A DNA stretch of 64,000 nucleotides from Berghia stephanieae (GCA_034508935.3 CM067444.1:24263867-24327866); one strand, 5' to 3'; shown: positions 40,956 to 52,767, numbered from the stretch's first letter. Notes: generated by a model not told the origin, from the letters alone. Made by a program: numbers and translations.

Positions 40956-41270
40956 CGTTATAATGGCCGTGTTTATTCATAATAACATTACTCTTTTGCC
41001 ATTATCATTAAACTATAATATCCACATATCCTCTCGTAGCCCTCTTTAACTCATAGCCCGACACAAGGACTTGTCTTTTCTTTTATTATTATATTTTTTA
41101 AAAGGTTAGTGCACCTCCTAGTGAGTTGTGGTTAGTAGTACTGAAGGAAACAAATGATCCTATTAGCAGCTGTGGTCGTGGGTTTTATTTTGACTTAATT
41201 TTTGGCGGTCAGTGTCAGGCTATGACGGGCGAAGACTATTGTCCTCCCGCCCTCATTTCCTTCCATCTCA

Positions 41271-41293
41271 CCCCCCCCCTCTCCTCTCTCCCC

Positions 41294-41337
<44 letters not shown>

Positions 41338-41356
41338 CCTCCCCCCCCCCCCCCAC
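41271..41356 (+). repeat. C-run, (CT)n, C-run
   Basis: Pyrimidine-only tract. Confidence 0.9.
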
Positions 41357-41512
41357 CGGCCCACTTCTGAGTCAAAAACTGTCATATTCATTTTTTACTA
41401 TCCTTTGCTTCTCCGTTTTGTCTGGCACCACGAACATTGCATAATACTGGTGGACTTCTCTCTAAGTCTCTGTGCGCGCTCGCTTTCGTTGGTATGTGTG
41501 TGTTATGCGTGT

Positions 41513-41651
41513 TTCTCTCCCTCTCTCTCTTCTCTCCTCTCTCTCTCTCTCTCCTCTCTCTCTCCTCTCTCTCTCCTCTCTCGTCCTCTCTTCCTCTCTC
41601 TCTCTCTCCTCTCCCCTCTCCTCTCCTTCACCTCTCTCTCCTCTCTCTCTC

Positions 41652-41690
<39 letters not shown>

Positions 41691-41697
41691 TTCTTCT
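41513..41697 (+). repeat. (CT)n/(CTCTC)n tract
   Basis: Imperfect pyrimidine tract of about 185 bases. Confidence 0.95.
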
Positions 41698-41831
41698 CCT
41701 CACACCGTCTCTCTGTCCATGCCTCAATCTTTCTCGAATACACCAGTTGACTTGATTATGATATAGGGGGCTACGATCGGTGTGCGGTGCTTCAATTGTT
41801 CTTAGCGAGTTACCTATTATTTTTATCGATT

Positions 41832-41892
41832 TTGTGTGTGTGTGGTGTGTGTGTGTGTGTGTGTGTGTGTTTATGTGTGTATTTGTGTGTGC
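41832..41892 (+). repeat. (GT)n microsatellite
   Basis: GT runs broken by GGT and TTAT. Confidence 0.9.
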
Positions 41893-42011
41893 GCTTGATG
41901 TAGATCTGTCGACAAGAAAGTCGGAACATGTTACAAGGCAGTGAGTGACATAATATATTGTAAGGGTGCTAGTGCGGTCCATTGGGGCTACTTTGACTGG
42001 GAGGGGTTATT

Positions 42012-42297
42012 TTGCTTTCAAGGGGTGACTTTGTCTCAATAGATGACTTTATCCCAATGGGTTACTTTTCCTTCAATGTGTGACTTTGTCTCAATGGGTG
42101 ACTCTTGTGTCAATGGGTAACTTTGTCTCAATGGGTAACTTTGTCTCAATGGGTTACTTTGTCTCAATATGTGACTTTGTCTCAATGTGTGAGACAAAGT
42201 CACCCATTGAGATAATTTCATCCATTGAGACAAAGTCACCCATTGAGATAAATTCATCCATTGAGACAGAGTTATCCATTGAGATAAAGTCATCAAT
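42012..42297. repeat. 18-bp minisatellite arranged as an inverted repeat
   Basis: 42012-42185 carries units of CAATGGGTGACTTTGTCT. From 42186 the complement (GAGACAAAGTCACCCATT) runs back for about 110 bases. The switch point is TCTCAATGTGTGAGACAAAG. Confidence 0.88.
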
Positions 42298-42552
42298 GGG
42301 AGCGATCTAGATTCATGTTTTCGTCCAACCGAGTCACCAATCACATGATTTGTTGATGTCCAACGATTGGATATTTCATAACAAATGTAAACCCGCTGCT
42401 TTGTTAATGAAAGTTGTGTGTCAAGCTGAAAAAAATGACAAATAGTGATGTGAGATATTTCAAAAGCTGTGAACACTTTTCACTATGTGGATCACTTTGA
42501 GCACACTTGACAATGTGACCAGGGACCTCGAGCACATGGAAAGGGAATATAG

Positions 42553-42735
42553 ATCATGCCCATTGAGACAAAGTTACCCATTGAGATGAAGTCATCCATT
42601 GAAACAAAGTTACCCATTGAGATAAAGTCATCCATTGAGACAACGTTACCCATTGAGATAAAGTCATCCATTAAGACAAAGTTACCCATTGAGACAAAGT
42701 CATCCATTCAGACAAAGTTACCCATTGAGACCACA
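42553..42735 (-). repeat. 18-bp minisatellite, second block
   Basis: About ten units of CCCATTGAGACAAAGTTA / TCCATTGAGATAAAGTCA, the same unit as at 42012, in the complement orientation. Confidence 0.9.
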
Positions 42736-43009
42736 CAAACTGTATTCGTAATCGTATGCTATTTGTTGTTTGTTTTCCCCCTGACTAGCATTGCGTTGTT
42801 AACCACGCAACTGTAATCGATATTTTCTTGGTGATTTCATATTTATTTGTTACAAGTTTTGATTTCGTCGTTGGAGTAGTCGATGTTTTAATCACATAAC
42901 ATCGGGTAAAATCTAAAATCGATACCAATGTGATTACATTCCATGCATTTCAATAAACACACCACGGCCATGATCGCCTTCCCATTCTGGATGAAAACGT
43001 GGGTATGTA

Positions 43010-43239
43010 ATCATGCCAACAGCAACGCTTAACGTGTAGCTCGTGACATGACGCCTGTGAGGCGATATTACTTTTTTTTTCGGACAGAGACAACGGCGAG
43101 ATACTCATTTTAAACCTGAGTATGTGAGGAATGTTAGTAAGAGCCTTTCCAAAGGCTCAACTATGCGACGAGCAAGGCTCGAACCCAGGACATTCCGATC
43201 CGAAAGGGAGTTGCATACCCAAGACCACATAGCCGCACA
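43010..43239 (-). repeat. SINE-A head and body
   Basis: From AGCAACGCTTAACGTGTAGC to CCACATAGCCGCAC, including GGCTCGAACCCAGGAC. Confidence 0.8.
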
Positions 43240-43407
43240 AGCGAACGCTTCTACTTGTTTACATTTCAAGATACTTGTCCATGCAGACAAGGCGTGTCAA
43301 ATCCTTATCTGCGGCCTGCCTGGATTTTAAGGGATATATTAATGTATAATATATTGCTATTGTTACTGGCTGAAGAGGGTTCCGTATTTGGTACACACTC
43401 TCAAACA

Positions 43408-43570
43408 AGGTGTAGGCTACGTATTGGCAGGCATGATAACCCCATTGTTATGGTTTCACCGTTGTAATGGAAATACTCTCAATATCACCTCCAAATAGTG
43501 TCCATTACAGCATTGTTAATCAAGCCCATCATTGTGTTCGGTTGTCAGACCTGCTAAAATGTGCACGTAG
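43408..43570. repeat. PAL2 palindromic MITE copy
   Basis: GGCAGGCATGATAACCCCAT left, GTTCGGTTGTCAGACCTGC right. Inner CGTTGTAATGGAAATACTC and GTGTCCATTACAGCATTG. Confidence 0.75.
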
Positions 43571-43652
43571 GTTCGGATCAATATATTTCGACTCTTCAAT
43601 CAATTAAATGTTTCACAAACCTTTGCTGATGTTGTTTTGTTGTTGTGTTACT

Positions 43653-43686
<34 letters not shown>

Positions 43687-43985
43687 GTTTTTTCTTCTTT
43701 CTTCTTCTTCTTCTTCTCTTCTTCTTTTTTCTTCTCTTCTTCTTCTTCTTCTTCTTCTTCTTCTTCTTCTTCTTCTTCTTCTTCTTCTTCTTCTTCTTCT
43801 TCTTCTTCTTCTTCTTCTTTCTTCTTCTTCTTCTTCTTTCTTCTTCTTCTTCTTCTTCTTTCTTCTTCTTCTTCTTCTTCTTCTTCTTCTTCTTCTTCTT
43901 CTTCTTCTTCTTCTTCTTCTTCTTCTTCTTCTCTTCTTCTTCTTCTTCTTCTTCTTCTTCTTCTTCTTCTTCTTCTTCTTCTTCT
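43653..43985 (+). repeat. (TTG)n then (TTC)n tract
   Basis: About ten TTG units, then about 95 TTC units with TTTC slips. Pure pyrimidine over nearly 300 bases. Confidence 0.95.
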
Positions 43986-44204
43986 CTTTTTTGTTTGTTG
44001 CTGATGTCTTTGTCGTTGTTGTTATTATTTGTTTTTCATGTTGTCTTTGTTTTTTATGTTGTTGATGTTGTTTTTTTTATAAAAATGCTATTTTGTCTTT
44101 TCTGTGTTAAATACCTCCCCCCCCCCCTCCCCTCTTCCAACATTTTAATAGGTGAATGAATGACGTATTTTAAAATCAATAACAACGAGATTGTCGTTTT
44201 TGTG

Positions 44205-44455
44205 CTACACGCGCCTTAGGACCAAATAGGTACCTGGTTCGAGCCCTGATTTGGGCGGCGCAAAGATGAGTCCTCGGAAAAAGGCTCTTTACTCCCATTC
44301 TCTCATCGCATTCAAATTCACGTATCAAATTGTCAAATGGTACCTGGACGTTAACATCGTTGTTTTTGTCCGAAAAAAAAATGATACACGCCTTACACGT
44401 CTTGTGTTTCATCCTACATGTTAAATGTTGCTGATGGCTTTGGACTCCTTGTAAA
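44205..44455 (+). repeat. SINE-A copy leading into an A/C tract
   Basis: GGTTCGAGCCCTGATTTGGG box B, AAAGGCTCTTTACTCCCATT, GTACCTGGACGTTAACATCG, CATGTTAAATGTTGCTGATG, breaking off at CCTTGTAAAAAACAAAATC. Confidence 0.75.
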
Positions 44456-44955
44456 AAACAAAATCAAAGAAAAACAAGCAAAACCAAAACAAACGAAAAC
44501 ATACATCCCCTCCCACCCCCCCCCCCCCCCCCCAAAGCAAAAAACAAAACAACCTCCCCCCCCCCCCCAAAAAAAAACAAAACAAAAAAAAAAAAAACAA
44601 AAAAACAAAAAAAAAAAAATAAAAACAAAAAAAAAAAAACCCCGGGCAAATATGAAAGACCTGAAAAAATATCTAAGAACTCCCCCTCCCAACAAAACAA
44701 AACCGACATTACAAAAGGAAAAAAAAAAAAACAAAAAAACCAAAAAAAACAAAACAAAACAAAAACAAACACCAAAAACCACCCAAAAAAACAAAAAAAC
44801 CAACCAACCAAACTAAAAACAAAACAAAAACAAAAACAAAACCATAATGCCAAACAAAACAAAAACAAAACCCAAACAGACGAACAGACACGAAAACAAA
44901 TCTCATAGAAAACAAAAAACAAAAACAAAACAACTAAAACAAAACAAAACAACAC
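44456..44955 (+). repeat. A/C-only tract
   Basis: About 500 bases almost wholly A with single or short runs of C (AAAACAAAAC), with CCCCC blocks near 44514-44570. Confidence 0.9.
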
Positions 44956-45086
44956 CAACAAAAGAGAAAGCGGACAAAGCCATTGACTTTAACCAGTGTA
45001 GCTTTACTCTTCAGTATGTTCTATAGAACATTTATTTAGTTTTTTCTATCTTGTTTGAGGCAATTAAAATGGATACATTTTAAATA

Positions 45087-45316
45087 AATGAATAAAAATA
45101 AAATTCCCTCTATTCATCCCCAAGGGGAAATTTGTCTTTAGGGTCTATTCCAAGGGAAGACTGAAATAACCCAGGCGTCAGCCGCAGTGCAGCGCCGCAA
45201 AGTGAGCTAGGGCTAGGTGACTTGCTCAAGGCAACACAACGCAGCGGCGGGTGATCGAACTCGTTACCTTTTGGGTACGAAGCAAAGACCGTACAGCTGA
45301 GCCACGCTGCCCCCTT
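45087..45316 (-). repeat. SINE-C copy, near full length
   Basis: Head GGGGGCAGCGTGGCTCAGCT (box A), box-B-like GAGTTCGATCACC, CTTGAGCAAGTCACCTAGCC, GGGTTATTTCAGTCTTCCC, tail GATGAATAGAGGGAATTTTA. Confidence 0.85.
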
Positions 45317-45373
45317 TTATGAGAAAACAACTTAAGATCCTATGAGGAGTTTGATACGGGGTTAAGTAGGTAC

Positions 45374-45375
<2 letters not shown>

Positions 45376-45442
<67 letters not shown>

Positions 45443-45500
45443 CTCTGTCTCCTCTCTCTCTCTCACTCACTCCCACTCCCTCCCCCCCCCCCCTCTCTCT
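45376..45500 (+). repeat. (CT)n and C-run
   Basis: CT runs with ACTC and CCCTCC interruptions. Confidence 0.95.
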
Positions 45501-45689
45501 CTGGAGCTAGTGGCGCGATTGGCATAACGCATTAAATCAACAGATCTTGTCCGATTGATCCCATCAATAGAATCTGTTTTAATGGAAGCAATTCAAGCAT
45601 TTTACACTGTGAGTATTTGTGTCATCTTACTGTCATCGTCATCTCTGTCTTTATCTATCAAGATATCCAGCCATCTTTCATAATTTGTC

Positions 45690-46024
45690 TATCCATCCAT
45701 CCATCCTTCCATCAATCCACCCATTCGTCCCTTGATCTATCTATTCATCCATCCATCTCCCATAATTTTTCTATCCATCCATCCATCCACACCATTTATT
45801 CATCCATCCATCCATTCATCTATCTATTCATCCATCTGTCTATTCATTTATCCGCCCACCCATCCATCCATCCACCTATTCATCCACCCATCTATCTATT
45901 CATCCATCCATCCTCCATCCATTCCATCCATCCACCCATCCATCCATCCATCATCCACATCTCATCCTCATCTATCTATCCATCCATCCATCCATCCACC
46001 ATCCATCCATCCATCCATCCATCC
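45690..46024 (+). repeat. (ATCC)n microsatellite
   Basis: Imperfect CATC/ATCC/ATCT units over about 330 bases. Confidence 0.95.
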
Positions 46025-46151
46025 TATAACACAGGGAACAATACATGAAGAATTTGTGACGGCGTGAAAACAATTTGTAGAAGGTAACACAATTTTCAAA
46101 CTTGATCGATTCACATTTTGTCCCCTGGATTTTAGTTAAAGCTTTGCATGA

Positions 46152-46231
<80 letters not shown>

Positions 46232-46260
46232 CTTTCATCATCACCACCACCAACACTATC
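46152..46260 (+). repeat. (ATC)n microsatellite
   Basis: About 25 ATC units, then ACC units. Confidence 0.95.
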
Positions 46261-46449
46261 ACCACATTGTGGCGGGGTTTTGTGTTTCAAAGTGAGGGTT
46301 CGAGTCCAAACGATAAGCTCAATGGTCTAGGTTCGAACCTAGTATGCGCGCTATGGCTATCGCTACCAGCTGCACTACTCAACCTACACCGCAAACGGCT
46401 CAGGTTTATTCTAGGGGTGATTAAGAATACCTTAGGGTTCCTTATAACG

Positions 46450-47258
46450 AATTGTATTAATAACAAGTGAGTCAAGACAATAGTAACACCCAATACAATA
46501 TTAACCATTCTATACAGAAGTTTAATTTGATTGTTACAGGAAAAGATAGAGAGAATGACTGAAAGGTAGAATGCAGATTATGGATGATGTATATTTGGCA
46601 ATCTAATTATTATTCCTGTATTTATTTAATTTCAAGAATATTGGCTCTAATTGAGTGGATCTGATTTATTATTATTTAATTTTAATCATATGTGTCAGTA
46701 GGTAGTAGATATGAAAATGGTATAAGCCCGTTTAGCCTATCTTTAATCCAGGCCGGCTTGCTTATTTTGAACCCTTCTTGGACAGGGCTGAATCAATAAG
46801 TTCAAAGGTTGGATCTGGAACCCGGGGGTTGTACTGGGGTTCCAGGGATTGTTCAGGGTTCCACAACAGTATGTTCTGGTGCCACGGACGGTTACGGACT
46901 GACAGGAAAGTTCTGGTGCTTGGCAAGGACCTTCAATTAAGAGTTTAAAAAAGGGTCTTAGAGCCAATTCTAGTTTATCTTTCGCCACCGTTTCGTCCTT
47001 GAGTTGCGACCAAAGGCAAGGAGAAGCAGTAAGAAACTCCATGATAATGGTAATAATTAAGAGTATTTCATCTGTATGTCAAACATCAAGTGACAGTTGA
47101 ATTATTTTACATGATGAGAAATTAACAGGGTTATAATGTCCCTTAAATTGTATAATTTAGAAATTATAATTATGATTATGATGTGTGGCAGGGGATTGGC
47201 GGTAGATTACAGACATCATAATATGATATACAAATTGGATGTATTATTTATATTACGC
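46450..47258. other. Intergenic, no recognised gene
   Basis: Contains a degenerate tandem GGTTCCAGGG/GGTTGTACTGGGGTTCC patch near 46817-46865. Nothing else supported. Confidence 0.35.
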
Positions 47259-47259
47259 A

Positions 47260-47269
47260 TTCATCATCA

Positions 47270-47357
<88 letters not shown>

Positions 47358-47385
47358 TATTGTCATCACCACCACCACCACTATC
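47260..47385 (+). repeat. (ATC)n microsatellite
   Basis: About 32 ATC units, then ACC units. A C-run follows at 47419-47431. Confidence 0.95.
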
Positions 47386-47714
47386 TGAATAAGAGGAGGA
47401 CCCATCCCCCCGCACCGCCCCCCCCCCCCCCATTGCCACCCACTACAAATATGGCCTCCAAGGATGAATGGAGGGAGTATGTGACTATTATTGAACAGGC
47501 CTGGGTGTCAAAACTACACTATTTATTTATTTAGCCACGTTGATGATGTGGCTGTTTGTGGTGATAATGATAAGGACGGTGGTGATTTTTAACACCGTCC
47601 TGTCTCCTTTATGAGATATAGCCTTATATTGGTGTTAACCATAACATGAAATTAGGAGTAGAGTAGGAAGGGGGTGGGGGGGGGGTGGATTTGTTAGACT
47701 ATTGTGTCATCATC

Positions 47715-47840
47715 TGACAAACAAACAAAAAAACAAAACAAAAACTAAAAAAAAGATACCCCCTCCTCCCACTAAAAAATCCATAATAAAAAAATCAATA
47801 GAAAACCCTCAAAAAACAACAACAACCCAAAAACAAAGAA

Positions 47841-47871
<31 letters not shown>

Positions 47872-47990
47872 ACCCCAAAAAAAAAACAAACAAGCAACAA
47901 AAAAAAAAAAAAAACAAAAAAAAACAAAAAACAACAACTAAAAACCCAAACACACCCAACAAAAAACATGAAACAAACGAATCAAACAAA
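47715..47990 (+). repeat. A/C-rich tract
   Basis: A-runs spaced by C, directly before a PAL1 copy. Confidence 0.9.
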
Positions 47991-48001
47991 ATAATCACAT
48001 A

Positions 48002-48200
48002 TCTAAATGTTGGCCAGAAAACTAGTCCTTCAATAAATATCGATCATTAAAATGGCCCTCATCTTAGCAAAATCTCTCACACTTGGTACTTGATGGAAGT
48101 ATTCACGGTTTGAGAGTTTTTTTGTCAACATGAGCATCTCTCCAATCGGTTGATATAATATTTGAATGGCGAGTTTTCTGGCCCAAAAAATGAAATACGT
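48002..48200. repeat. PAL1 foldback MITE copy C
   Basis: Left TTGGCCAGAAAACTAGTCC, right GGCGAGTTTTCTGGCCC. Inner ATTAAAATGGCCCTCATCTT. Confidence 0.85.
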
Positions 48201-48457
48201 ACTTAAAAAATTGTTATTTTCATGGTACACAGTATCGATTATATTGGTTCAATCGTCTTGGTTATGAAACGTAGGGGTCGGGGGTGGTGTGGGTGGGTGA
48301 AGGGAAGGGATGATAAGGAGAGTATTTGCATTTCTCATCACAAGGGTTTTATATCAGAGTGAGTGATATCAATGTTGACAATGGAATTTATAGTCAGAAC
48401 TAGGAGACTTGGAATGCGTTTAGGAGTTTTATGGAGTAAAATCAACGTCTACTTATT

Positions 48458-48532
48458 TACGGGTCTGATAACCCAATTTGTGATAGGCTCATTGTGTGTT
48501 ATGGAAAAATTCTTAAGCCAACGTCTACTTAT
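48458..48532. repeat. PAL2 short fragment
   Basis: TTTACGGGTCTGATAACCCA then GGCTCATTGTGTG, with the right arm missing. Confidence 0.45.
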
Positions 48533-48570
48533 AGTTTTAGCTTTGAATATTTTGTACTTTGTTAAGTAGT

Positions 48571-48783
48571 CGAGTGTATCCTTTGCTTGTGCCTGGATGG
48601 ACTGTTAGATATTATCAAAATAGGCAATTTGGATTGGACATGGATCTTCTGTTCCTTATTTGAATCAGTCTTACTTTTTCTTTAGTGCTTTAACTTCAGA
48701 TCGAAAACGTTTAATTCATTATCTCCCTGTTTACTGGCGCTCATATGACCTAAAAGTGTCGCTAACGCCGTAAAACCCCTTAA
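48571..48783 (+). mobile_element. RET530 3' part
   Basis: GCTTGTGCCTGGATGGACTG to TTACTGGCGCTCATATGACC and AACGCCGTAAAACCCCTTA. Confidence 0.75.
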
Positions 48784-49113
48784 CCCGCTCTTTACCAACT
48801 AATAGGAAAATCTCCACATTCGTTGCAATACAGCCAATGTTGTTCTCTTTCAGATTTCTTCTGTGCGTCACCACATTTGAAAATGACACTTTTTTCTTTC
48901 TTATAAGTCTGGTGTACAGCTGGTTTTGCTGAAAGAAAAGTATTATGTATAGCATATTCGTATTCCTCTTGAGTTAAACTTGAAAAGATCCATTATGTTG
49001 ATGGGCATGACGATTGAGGATAATACGGAATGCGTGGCAAGGGGATAACTAATAAGATCAGTCTCCAGAATAAACTGAAAAAAATGTCCCCAAGGAATAT
49101 ATACTATAAAAAA

Positions 49114-49140
49114 TTATATATATATATATATATATATAAT
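49114..49140 (+). repeat. (TA)n microsatellite
   Basis: Short TA run. Confidence 0.9.
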
Positions 49141-49239
49141 ATTATTCATATATATGATGTGTTTGACGTTTATTTTGCGGAAAAACGCAATGCATCAATA
49201 CATTATATATGTATGTATTCATGCTATAATATATGTAAA

Positions 49240-49328
49240 ATACTCACAATATCCGCCAGCCAAATTAAACATAACATCACACAATTTGATGACACAAAAC
49301 TAATAAAATGATGATGAGGAGGTGATGA

Positions 49329-49360
<32 letters not shown>

Positions 49361-49475
49361 ATATTATGTAACCTTTAACGTTTATAATCTGATTGATATA
49401 ATTTAGTAAGAACTTATCACTAATATATTGTCTAAAAATAATAAAAGCTGAGTGACGTCAACTTCGCTCCTATAT
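49240..49475 (-). repeat. MITE-TA-related variant with GAT insertion
   Basis: AAATACTCACAATATCCGCC start, a (GAT)n block at 49327-49360, then AACCTTTAACGTTTATAATC, TTAGTAAGAACTTATCACT and GAGTGACGTCAACTTCG (CRE motif 49453-49460). Confidence 0.6.
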
Positions 49476-49825
49476 AGAAGTGTTATTGTATTGTGTTGCG
49501 TTGGTGGATTGATAAAGAGATTGTACACAGCATGGAAAAAAAATAATAAAATACAAGATAAGATAAGAGATAAAGAGTTGAGATAAACTGCAATGATTGT
49601 GCTTATGTTATGTCATTGTCAGAAAACAATCCTTTCAGCACACACTTATAAGATGACGGGTGTTCGTACGGCTGTTGTCTTGCTTATGACTCATTCGATA
49701 GGTTACATTGTCATCTCCTCAAAACGGTATAATGTCACGGTGTACCACGTGCTAAACTGCTTGATGCTGTGCGCTTAGGTAATTTACTCACAACATTCCC
49801 CCAGCCGGATATAAATAATATGTTA

Positions 49826-50031
49826 TAAAATAAAATTCCCTTTATTCATCCCATAGGGGGAATTTGTCACTTGGGAAGACTGGAATAACCCAGGCGTCAG
49901 CCGCAATGCAGCGCCGCAAATTGAGCTAGGGTGAGGTGACTTGCTCAAAGCCACACAGCGCAGCGGTTATTCGATAGGTACCTATCAGGTACGAAACAAA
50001 GACCGTACAGCTGAGCCACGCTGGCCCCAGG
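49826..50031 (-). repeat. SINE-C copy
   Basis: GGCCAGCGTGGCTCAGCTGT head, TTTGAGCAAGTCACCTCACC, CAATTTGCGGCGCTGC, tail ATGAATAAAGGGAATTTTAT. Confidence 0.85.
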
Positions 50032-50059
50032 CGTAACAACAGACAAAACTGTGTTGATA

Positions 50060-50249
50060 TAGATAGTATGCGCTTGGCAAAGAAGCTCATAACATTGCCA
50101 TCCGGAAGTATAACGGACCAACACACAAAACTGTGTGTAACCATGAACTTTTATAGTGTGGTTGATACAGTTTAGTGAGAATCACTCACAAACGCGGATG
50201 GCAAAATACAATAACAAAGGCTTGAGTGACGTCATCTTCGTTCTATCTA
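50060..50249 (-). mobile_element. MITE-TA copy, complete
   Basis: 190 bp with ends TAGATAGTATG and TTCTATCTA, TA on both sides (50058-50059, 50250-50251). TGACGTCA at 50227-50234. Confidence 0.9.
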
Positions 50250-50261
50250 TAACCTTGACAG

Positions 50262-50365
50262 TTTATATCTAGTCAGATTGATACAATTTAGTGAAAACTA
50301 CTCATAAAAAATGGTTGCAAAAAACAATAACAAAGAGCTGAGTAACGTCAATTTCCATCTGTATA
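50262..50365 (-). repeat. MITE-TA half copy
   Basis: Directly after the complete copy: GTTTATATCTAGTCAGATTG then TACAATTTAGTGAAAACTAC and GAGTAACGTCAATTTCC. Confidence 0.65.
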
Positions 50366-50390
50366 TTAACCATGCAGTGTCGAAAAAAAT

Positions 50391-50587
50391 CGTATTTAAA
50401 AATTACTTGAAATCTCGTCCTCCAAATATTGATCGATTTAAATGACCCTCGTCCTTGCAAAAACTCTCAAACCTGGATTTAAGAAATATTTATAGAAAGT
50501 CCCGGGTTTTAAATTTTTTGTCAAGATGAGGGTATTTAAATCGATCGATTTTTGAAGGAGAGTTTTCTGGCTAAATTTTAAATACGA
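50391..50587. repeat. PAL1 foldback MITE copy D
   Basis: Outer ends CGTATTTAAAAATT and AATTTTAAATACG are a clean inverted pair. Inner arms GATCGATTTAAATGACCCTC and GAGGGTATTTAAATCGATCG. Confidence 0.88.
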
Positions 50588-50849
50588 AGGCTAAGATTCC
50601 GACATAATAATATGGCTCTGAGGTCATGGATCACATTAATATCTCTCTCCTTCGATAGAGTTACGAAACGTTTTGTCAATTGTACACATGGTAACTCCGG
50701 CCTAGTTCTTGCCAGTCATTGAGTTTATCTAGTAAAGATCCGAGATTACATCAAAGGGAAAACATTCCTTCCCCCGTGCCCTTTAACGCATCGGCGATCC
50801 AAGTTCCCGATTTGCCATGGATCAACGACGATTTGGACCAATGATTGCG

Positions 50850-51157
50850 CAGCTACGTGGTCTAGTGGTATGACACTCGCCTTCGGTCGGAAGGTCCTGG
50901 GCTCGAGCCCCGAGCGACGCAGAGTGAGTCCTTTGCAAAGGCTCTTTACTCCCATTCTCTCAACGTACGCAGGTGTAAAATGAGTACCTGACCGTTAACA
51001 GCGTTGTCTCTGTCCAAAAAAATAAAATAATGTAATATCGCCAACAGACGTCATGTCTCGTCATGCACGTTAAATGTTGCTGTTGACTAGGGAACCTCTT
51101 TTAAAGCGCTTTGAGATTTTAGTCATATTGCGCTTTATAAAAGCTCAATTTTTTTCC
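50850..51157 (+). repeat. SINE-A copy, full length
   Basis: GCAGCTACGTGGTCTAGTGG head, GGTCCTGGGCTCGAGCCC box B, full body, tail AAAGCGCTTTGAG..CATATTGCGCTTTATAAAAG. Confidence 0.9.
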
Positions 51158-51189
51158 TGTGTCTCATCGAATCAATCTGGTGTTAAATA

Positions 51190-51545
51190 TGTGACCCCAA
51201 GACTAGAGCGGGACGATGTCTCGTCTTGTCCGTAAAAGTCAAGTGATATTAAGCGAGGTCAGTGGCCGGATGGGTAACATGATCGTGGACAATCTGGTCC
51301 CGATATTGTGTCCTTGGGTAAGATGATTAACATACATTACCCCACTCGACTCAGATGTGAATGAGTTCCTGGCTACAGGCAAGACAGATAGTGTAAGGGT
51401 GTTAGTACAAAAAGAACGCCTAACAGGCGACTGAAACTGTATGAAATGGAAGTATGGTTTTATATGGCTGGTGGCGAATAAATAAAAATTGTTAAGCTCA
51501 TTGAGCATGGCAAATCCGTGAAAATGCTCTATAAATGTATTATAT
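51190..51545 (+). repeat. SINE-5S copy
   Basis: The head GATGTCTCGTCTTGTCCGTA then ATATTAAGCGAGGTCAGTGG and CCGGATGGGTAAC resembles 5S rRNA (GATCTCGTCTGATCTCGGAA, GGTTAGTACTTGGATGGG). The body CCCCACTCGACTC..ATGAGT and the tail AAGCTCATTGAGCATGG and GCTCTATAAATG follow. Confidence 0.72.
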
Positions 51546-51636
51546 ATTAATTAACGACCATATGTTGTAATGGTAATATATGGATAATAATAATCTTATA
51601 ATATCATATCTGTTGAAAGAAAAGAAAATGAACCCT

Positions 51637-51657
51637 CCCCCCCCCCCCCCCCCCCCC
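51637..51657 (+). repeat. Poly-C run
   Basis: About 20 C residues. Confidence 0.85.
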
Positions 51658-51782
51658 AAGACACAGCTTAAGATAATCTTCAGTCGTGACATGAAAACGA
51701 TTGTAATCACAATCCTTTGATTGTAATTAATACATACTATAATTATTGGGAAAAGAATACCATTATACTATAGATGTCTACA

Positions 51783-52013
51783 CTGAAAAAAGACGGATTA
51801 AAAAAATGGCCATAAAACTCGTCATTCAAATATCGATCGATTAAAATGACCCCATCCTGGCAAAGGAAAAAAAACAACAAAACAACAAACTCTCAAGCTT
51901 GGGACTTCAAGGATGTTTTCAAGAAAGTCCCAGGTTTGAGAGTTTATGACAATATGAGGGGCATTGGAAACGATAGATAAGATGGATTAGTTTATGGCCA
52001 AATTATTTTTAAA
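51783..52013. repeat. PAL1 foldback MITE copy E
   Basis: ATGGCCATAAAACTCGTCAT left, TTTATGGCCAAATTA right. A CAAAGG..AACAACAAAACAAC insertion sits in the left arm. Confidence 0.82.
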
Positions 52014-52057
52014 ACTTTTTTTTGTCTCCCCAGAGTTCAACAGTATTACAACATAAT

Positions 52058-52240
52058 ATTCTGCCGTACTCCGGAAAAACTCTAATTTGAAAATTGGCCA
52101 GAAAACTCGTCCCTCAAATATCGATGATTTAAATGATCCCCAATCTTAGCAAAAAAAACTCTCACACCTGGGATTTCGCGAGTTCGTGAGTTTTCTGGCC
52201 AAATTTTAAATATGGATTTTTTCACAGAGTACGGTAGTAT
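52058..52240. repeat. PAL1 foldback MITE copy F, short
   Basis: Left arm intact (TTGGCCAGAAAACTCGTCCC on), right arm reduced to GCGAGTTC..GTGAGTTTTCTGGCC. The outer CTGCCGTACTCC and GAGTACGGTAGTA extend the inverted ends beyond those of other copies. Confidence 0.8.
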
Positions 52241-52767
52241 GGCGATATAACACTATGATTAGCCGTTACACATGGACTTCAAATAATATCTCATCTGTAA
52301 CAGATGTACGGCATTGATGTCTTGTTTTGTTGTTTTTTTCTTCTTCATTTTTTTTCTTCTTTTTTCTTTCTTTAATTGTGACATATCGTCACAAAACGTG
52401 TATGCTGGAGCGAACCATAACCAGTTGCCCCCCCCCCCCCCCCCAATAAAAAAGAAAAAAAAAAAAGAAAGAAAAGCTGAAAGTAACAAAATACAAAGAA
52501 TGTGAGATTTTAGTTGTCTTCCCTTATTTAACTCTCCCCCTCGCCTGCTATGTTCAGGATTATTCCCCGAAATGCTCCATGTACACAACAATTCAAATGT
52601 AGCTGCTTGAAGCTCGAATTAACTAACAATAGTCAAAATGGAAAGGAAGCTTTAAATTTAATTAAGGAGGACATATAATGTGAACGTTTCGGGTTTTCAC
52701 TTTGTCAGCATAATACGATTAGTGAAACTTATAAAAACGAATGGAAATTTCTCAGACGGCTATATTT

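Noticed and set aside
43608-44159. Phe/Ser/Leu-rich frames
   Set aside because: Frames of the TTC tract.
44414-44961. Lys/Pro/Thr- and Phe/Cys/Val-rich frames
   Set aside because: A/C-only low-complexity DNA following a SINE.
46743-47042. 99-residue frame on the - strand
   Set aside because: No family features; it overlaps a decayed GGTTCCAGGG tandem patch.
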